Shown piece by piece: positions 59,344 through 64,000 of a stretch of DNA of 64,000 bases (position 1 is the first letter of the stretch; each line of letters starts with the position of its first letter). The position numbers and the translations under genes are program-made. A model generated the notes under the pieces. The model did no database searches and was not told where the DNA came from. It worked only from the letters and a program-made list of their open reading frames with translations. The stretch lies in the NCBI GenBank assembly GCA_019096155.1, contig JAHCVI010000001.1, forward strand, positions 9,176,001 through 9,240,000, written 5' to 3'. This DNA is from Staphylotrichum longicolle (taxonomy: Eukaryota; Ascomycota; Sordariomycetes; Sordariales; Chaetomiaceae).

Positions 59344-60650
59344 GGTGTCTGTCTGCTTGTTACTCAACTTGGTAACCTTAGGGCAACACAGGTTCCTTGT
59401 GGAGGTTTAAGGGGACCGAAGTGAGAATGCTGCCGCCGTCTAGGCTTTTAGAAGGGCTCCAACGATCTGCCACGGTGAACACTCGGTGAGTCAACAAAGA
59501 AGATGGACAATGTTGCTGACTGACCGCCCGGAAATTTCACCCGTGAGAGCGTGTCCGGTTGCTCCGATCGGCTCGTTCTCCAATCCAGGGGTCGTTTTTG
59601 GCTTTGCTTGGCGACCCAAGCTTCATGTCAGCGGCCTTCTCATTGGGCCTGGAATGGCGGGGTACGGGCTGGCAAGGCGCTGGGAACGAGGACATGCCCC
59701 GCCATCCGATTGCGGAGACGATCACGAACATGATGTCAGAGGCAGATCCGGATAGCTCCGGGTTGGCTCCGGGATGGCTCCGGACGGGTCGAGAGAGCAA
59801 AGTCATGGAATGGCGAGCGCCGCGGTCATGATGGCGGAATGAGCTGAGATGATGGAAGCAGAATCCCTCCAACGCCAGAGCCATGAATGTTATTGAGCCA
59901 TGAGAAGAGTCCCTATTTAGCATGCAACCCGATTCCGACGCCTTCCAAATTCCCTCCGTCCCTCCCTCCCTGTCTAAACCCGTAACCCCCCATTCCCTTC
60001 TTTCCGTGATGCCTTGCTCCATTGCTGGAAGCCCTATTTCCCCCTTCCCGAGTTGTTCGGGGCAGTCCTTGCCAGTCTATCTACAGTTTCAATCTCTTGT
60101 TCCCCATTAACCCCTTTTTGTCTCTGTACCATCTCGTCCCGGTATTCGAGCTCTACTCCGTTCAAACTCAGGTAACGTCGCACGATGCCGTTCGTTCGAG
60201 CCGGAGAGTTGCTGGAAGTTTTTTTTAGCAAGCGAGACATTGGAGACGCGCAAGCCAATGGACAGCGATGGGAGCGGATGCTTCAGATGCGCTCAAGGGG
60301 AGACGAGAAGAGATACAAAACGCTACACGCAACCACAGAGAAACAGTAAAAGGAAAAGAAACGCAGATGCGCCGAAAGAGACGGCACCCAAAAACACGCG
60401 CTTGTAAACGGGTCGTGCGCGCCTGCCAAGCCACGTATATGTCGCAAAGAAAAAAAGGGGAAAAAACATGAAATCGCAGCCGCAGGATATGACCAACCCC
60501 CTTTTTTGGTAGTGAGAGATCAAGAAGTCCACGTGTAGCGGGGAGGAACCCGCACCGAGCTCTTCCGGCGGTGGCGTGCAGGGACGCCAGATCTGCATCA
60601 TATCAAGTTGGCAATGTGCCTGCCTTGGGAGGAGCAGCAAAACAGCATGC
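59344..60650. other. Intergenic
   Basis: About 1.3 kb holding the aminotransferase promoter and the 3' flank of the trehalose-subunit gene, with a T- and C-rich stretch at 59960-60110. No gene was recognised. Confidence 0.45.
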
Positions 60651-63566
60651 TTACGCGATGGACGCCAGCTTCTGCAGCGCCATCAGGACGCCTATGGGTG
60701 AGTTGTCAGTACCGTACTTGCTTGAAAATGGAAGAGGCCCAGATGGGCGGTCAAACTCACCGCTAACGCCCTGCGTCAAGGTCGCCGTCGCCTCCGTGTT
60801 CCTATTCCCCAAGCTCACCGTGACGACCTCCTTCACCGTGCCCTCCTCGCCGAGTGCGTTCGCCCACTTAAAGACCTTCTCGTCCTCGCGGCCGTCGCCC
60901 ACCACCATGAGGAAGTCGACGGGGGACGTGTGCTTGTCGTCCGGTGCCATGTGCTCCCGCAGGTCGGCAAAGATCTTTTGCGCCGCAGTGGTCTTGGTCC
61001 AATCTATGGGCTCCACGAGCACGCAGCCGTCCATGGGAATAGCGTGGACGCGCTGCTCTTCGCACGCGTCATTGATGTGGCTGGCGCAGTCGGTCGCCTG
61101 GCGCATCGCCGCTTCGTAGTCCTCGGCCGACTTGTAGTGGAAGATGAGCGAGCAGCGCCGGTCCTCGATCTCGGCGCCGGGCGTGCGCTCCAGGTAGTAC
61201 GTGAGGATGCCGCTCACCGACTCCTTCCAGGAGCGGATCTGGTCCGCGTCCGCCATCTCGGTCCACTCGGCGCTTCCGCAGTCCTTGAGGAAGCAACCGT
61301 TTTCGGCGATGAGGCCGAGGTTGGGAACGCGGCGGAACAGACGGTCGAGCTCTTCGGGCCGCCGGCCAGACATTACATAGATGGTGTTGCGGTCATCCAT
61401 GAGCAGGTCGTTCAAGACATCAAGTGTGCGCTAGAAGCATGTCAGCCACCTGAGGCACTCTCGCGGAACTTGACAAGAAAGACTTACCTGCGGGCTGACG
61501 GGAATGATCTGGTTGACAGGTCCCCAGCTAACCAGAGTGCCCTCAAAGTCGAGGATAAAGAGCCTCCTCTCGGAGCGGCTGTACTGCTGAATGAGGCCAT
61601 GCATCGAGAGGCGCGGCACCGAGGTCTGGTCACGGCGGTGCTGCTCCTCGTAGACACGATCCAGGCGCGACATGAATTCCGTAAACCAATGCGAGCCGGT
61701 ATGGTGGTTGACGGCCTCGAACAGCTTGGTCCACCGCTGCTCCTTCTCGTCATCGCCCATCTCGAGCGCCTTCTTGATGGCGTTGGCGCAGGCGCGGTAA
61801 TCCCAGGGGTTGACCGAGAGCTCATTCCCGTTGAAGAGGGACGACGTGCCGGTGAACTCGGACAGGATGAGCGAGCCGTGCTTCTTCTCGCCGAATTTGC
61901 CATCCTGGCAATAGAGGTACTCGTGCGACGTCAAGTTCATGCCTTCGCGCTGGCTGGTGATCATGAGGGCATCCGCGATGCTCAGGAGCGCCAGGTATTG
62001 CGCGTAGTCGATATCCTGCTTCAGATAGACCACGGGTTGGTACGCCAGGTTCGCCCAGGAAGAGTTGACGCGGGTCACAATATCCGAGACGGTGGCATCC
62101 AGCTCGCTCTTCTCGCTGGTGGAAAGCGCGACTTGGATCAGGACGATGTTGCCTCGCCACTCCGGATTCTTATTCAGGAAGAGTTCGTATGAGAGCAACT
62201 TCTGCCTCACACCGCGGACGTGGTCGAGCTTGTCCCTAGCAACGATGAGTTTCTTGCCGGCGTAGCGCTCACGCATTATGTCGAGCCACTTCTTCACCTC
62301 GGCGTCCTCGCGATGCTGGCTCAAGCTGACCGGGTCGATACCGATGGGCAGGTTGACGACGTCGACAAAGCGGTCCTCGAGCTGCAGGCCGTCGGGAGTC
62401 GCTTCCGCGCTAAGAAGGCGACTGCAGGTCTGGAGGAAATGCCTTGTGTACTCGTGGATCTGGAAGCCGATCAGGTTGGCGCCCACCATGCCCTCGAGCA
62501 GCTGCTTCCGGACAGCCAGGCAGCGGAACACCTCGGACGAGGGGAAGGCGACGTGCAGGAAGAAGCCGATCTTGGCATCCGGGAGCTTCTTGCGGATCAT
62601 GCCGGGCACGAGGAGCAGGTGGTAGTCGTGGACCCAGATGACGTCGCCCCGCTTCCAGTTCTTGACAATCTTGTCGGCAAAGGCCTGGTTCAGGTTGACG
62701 TAGTACTTCCACGAGTGGTCCTCGTACGCCTTGCTCTTGGGGTTGTCGGGGATCTGGTAGTGGAAGACGGGCCAGAGGATCTGCTTGCAAAAGTGCGAGT
62801 AGTGGCCGTCAAAGTCCTTGTCGGAGCAGAACACGGTCAGCATGTCGTGCTCGGTCGCGAGCCTGTCCTCGATGTCCTGCAGCTGCTGGGTGCCCTGGAG
62901 CGCGTCCGTCGGCATGCCCAAGGTGCCGACCCAAGTGTACTCTCCGAGCTTGCCCTCCCTCGCGGCAGCCTCGGCGGCGTTGCGCAAGCCGCCGTTGCCC
63001 TGATCCGCATTGACGACCTTCCAATTGGCATGAGCAAAGACGCGGTCATGGCTGTCGCTCCTAGTCAGCGACCGCGGCTGAGTCACACCCTGGCGGCCCA
63101 GCTCCTTGGCCTTCTGCTGGAGGAGGCGGCCCGGGTCGATCAGGGACGGGGGAGGCGGCGAGTTCGCGCGGGACATGGGCTGGTCGGGGCGGCCTCCCCA
63201 GGTAGGGGAGCTACGGTCCGCCGGCGCACGGAGGCCGTCGTTGGCGGACTGGTCAGTCGGGATCTGCACGCGCAGACGCTCCTCGCTGGTGAAGGGGTCA
63301 TCTCGCTTCTTCTCGTCCGTCGGGGTGATGGGAGGGGTGATGTTGGGTGGTTGGAACAGGCTGGGCTGTCTCTCGAGCGGTGCGGGCTTCCCAGGCTGCT
63401 TCTTTTCCGAAGCCGAGCCTCGCGGAGGGGTGCCCGGGAGAGTGAAGTGAACAGTCTTGGGGAGAAAACTGTGGCGGGCACGGCATCAGCCATTGTCTCG
63501 AGCGAAAGAATTATGCAGGGCGGGGAAGGGGCTTTGCACTCACAGGGAGGCGATAAACACCGTCAT
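60651..63566 (-). CDS. Trehalose-6-phosphate synthase/phosphatase complex subunit, Tps3/Tsl1-type (degenerate)
   Basis: Four exons (63566-63544, 63468-61488, 61430-60761, 60691-60651) give 904 aa. The start MTVFIASLFLPKTVHFTLPG is characteristic of fungal Tps3/Tsl1. A disordered Ser/Pro segment follows, then a GT20 synthase domain (about 120-620) with WVHDYHLLLVPGMIRK and GFFLHVAFPSSEVFR. A HAD-type phosphatase domain (about 640-900) comes last. Catalytic positions are altered. The OtsA Arg262/Lys267 pair reads Lys421/Arg426, and Asp361 reads Glu516 (REGMNL). The phosphatase DxD motif is DFE (Asp648, Glu650), and the GDD motif is GDG. This suggests a regulatory scaffold of the trehalose synthase complex rather than an active enzyme. 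The last intron (60760-60692) is stop-free and in frame. Confidence 0.92.
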
Positions 63567-64000
63567 GATGGGCAAACTGGGGGTTGGGAATCGGTCAAGG
63601 AGATGCACTAAAAGGGCGGCCTTTGAGGGACGCGGAGGATCGAGGATCGAGAATCGAGAATCGAGAATCAAGGACTGTGCTGTCCAATACGAGGGGAGTC
63701 GAATGCTACCGAGCTCCGGATGTCGAGCCCATGGAGAAGAGGGTTGGGGTGCGGGATCCGTGGCCTGTGGACTGTTGACTGCGGCAGGGTGTTAGTAACG
63801 ACTGCGGGTGCTGGCTGGGTAAAGCGTCTCCTAAAGTAGGGAAAACGGAGCCGTGCTTGGGTTTATAGATGTCAAGGTGTGATGAGCACCAAGGCAGCGG
63901 CAGCGTCAACTTTAGCGCCCGTCCTGTGTCCACCCGCGCAAAAGCGGAAGCCGTCACCTCTGACGTAACAGCCCCAGATGGTGCGGAGTCCCCTTGTTTC
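63567..64000. other. Upstream region of the Tps3-like gene
   Basis: Presumed 5' leader and promoter, including a 7-bp tandem repeat. No gene was recognised before the window ends. Confidence 0.45.
63635..63669. repeat. Five tandem copies of a 7-bp unit (GAGRATC)
   Basis: GAGGATC occurs twice and then GAGAATC three times, with no interruption. It lies about 70-105 nt upstream of the Tps3-like ATG, in the likely 5' leader or core promoter. It is a small minisatellite that may vary in copy number between strains. Confidence 0.85.

Noticed and set aside
62220..63611. A 463-codon plus-strand frame opposite the Tps3-like gene
   Set aside because: Antisense of a highly conserved coding exon with strong GC3; Val/Leu/Ala-rich translation without motifs.

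Overview
The window is nuclear DNA of a filamentous ascomycete, most likely a Sordariomycete. The evidence is short (50-160 nt) GT-AG introns with CTAAC/CTGAC branch sites, GC-rich coding DNA between AT-richer spacers, and a gene set typical of that class (tyrosinase, cAMP-receptor-like GPCR, BUD23, IDH1, MSH4, a Tps3/Tsl1-type trehalose subunit). A transposase relic at the left edge carries a change of the kind made by repeat-induced point mutation. A family-level placement (for example Chaetomiaceae) is only a guess. I spliced the exons by hand, checking frame, splice sites and branch sites.

Layout. 0-8.4 kb: pogo/Fot-type transposon relic; GCK-III Ste20-like kinase; an unrecognised 313-aa protein that turns out to be an internal tandem duplication; a second unrecognised protein with a probable GC-AG intron; an intron-containing tRNA-Lys(CTT). 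8.6-13 kb: intronless GH13 glycosidase and mitochondrial NAD-isocitrate dehydrogenase subunit 1. 14.9-21 kb: six-exon tyrosinase with a GC-AG poly-T intron, BUD23 rRNA methyltransferase, SVP26/TEX261 ER-Golgi protein and a Ser-rich protein. 22.8-31.6 kb: tRNA-Thr(AGT), an orphan coding-like fragment, a GPCR and an FMO-DUF6314 fusion. 35.3-42.7 kb: a Dal5/Tna1-type transporter with a frameshifted tail, an 83-aa Cys-rich protein and an intronless D-lactate-type dehydrogenase. 43-49.4 kb: a dynamin-like GTPase and a CSC1/OSCA (DUF221) channel. 50-64 kb: a very long MSH4, an acetoacetate-decarboxylase-like protein, a branched-chain aminotransferase and a degenerate trehalose-phosphate synthase/phosphatase subunit.

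The genes are not an operon or an obvious biosynthetic cluster. They look like ordinary housekeeping and environmental-response loci, alternately oriented, with three long gene-poor spacers (25.9-29.2, 31.6-35.3 and 37.0-40.0 kb). No CRISPR, rRNA, phage or plasmid feature was seen. The best leads are the duplicated unknown domain (4.9-5.9 kb), the Cys-rich mini-protein hidden by an intron (40.0-40.4 kb), the roughly 600-residue N-terminal extension of MSH4, and several stop-free or GC-AG introns that could be retained in frame.
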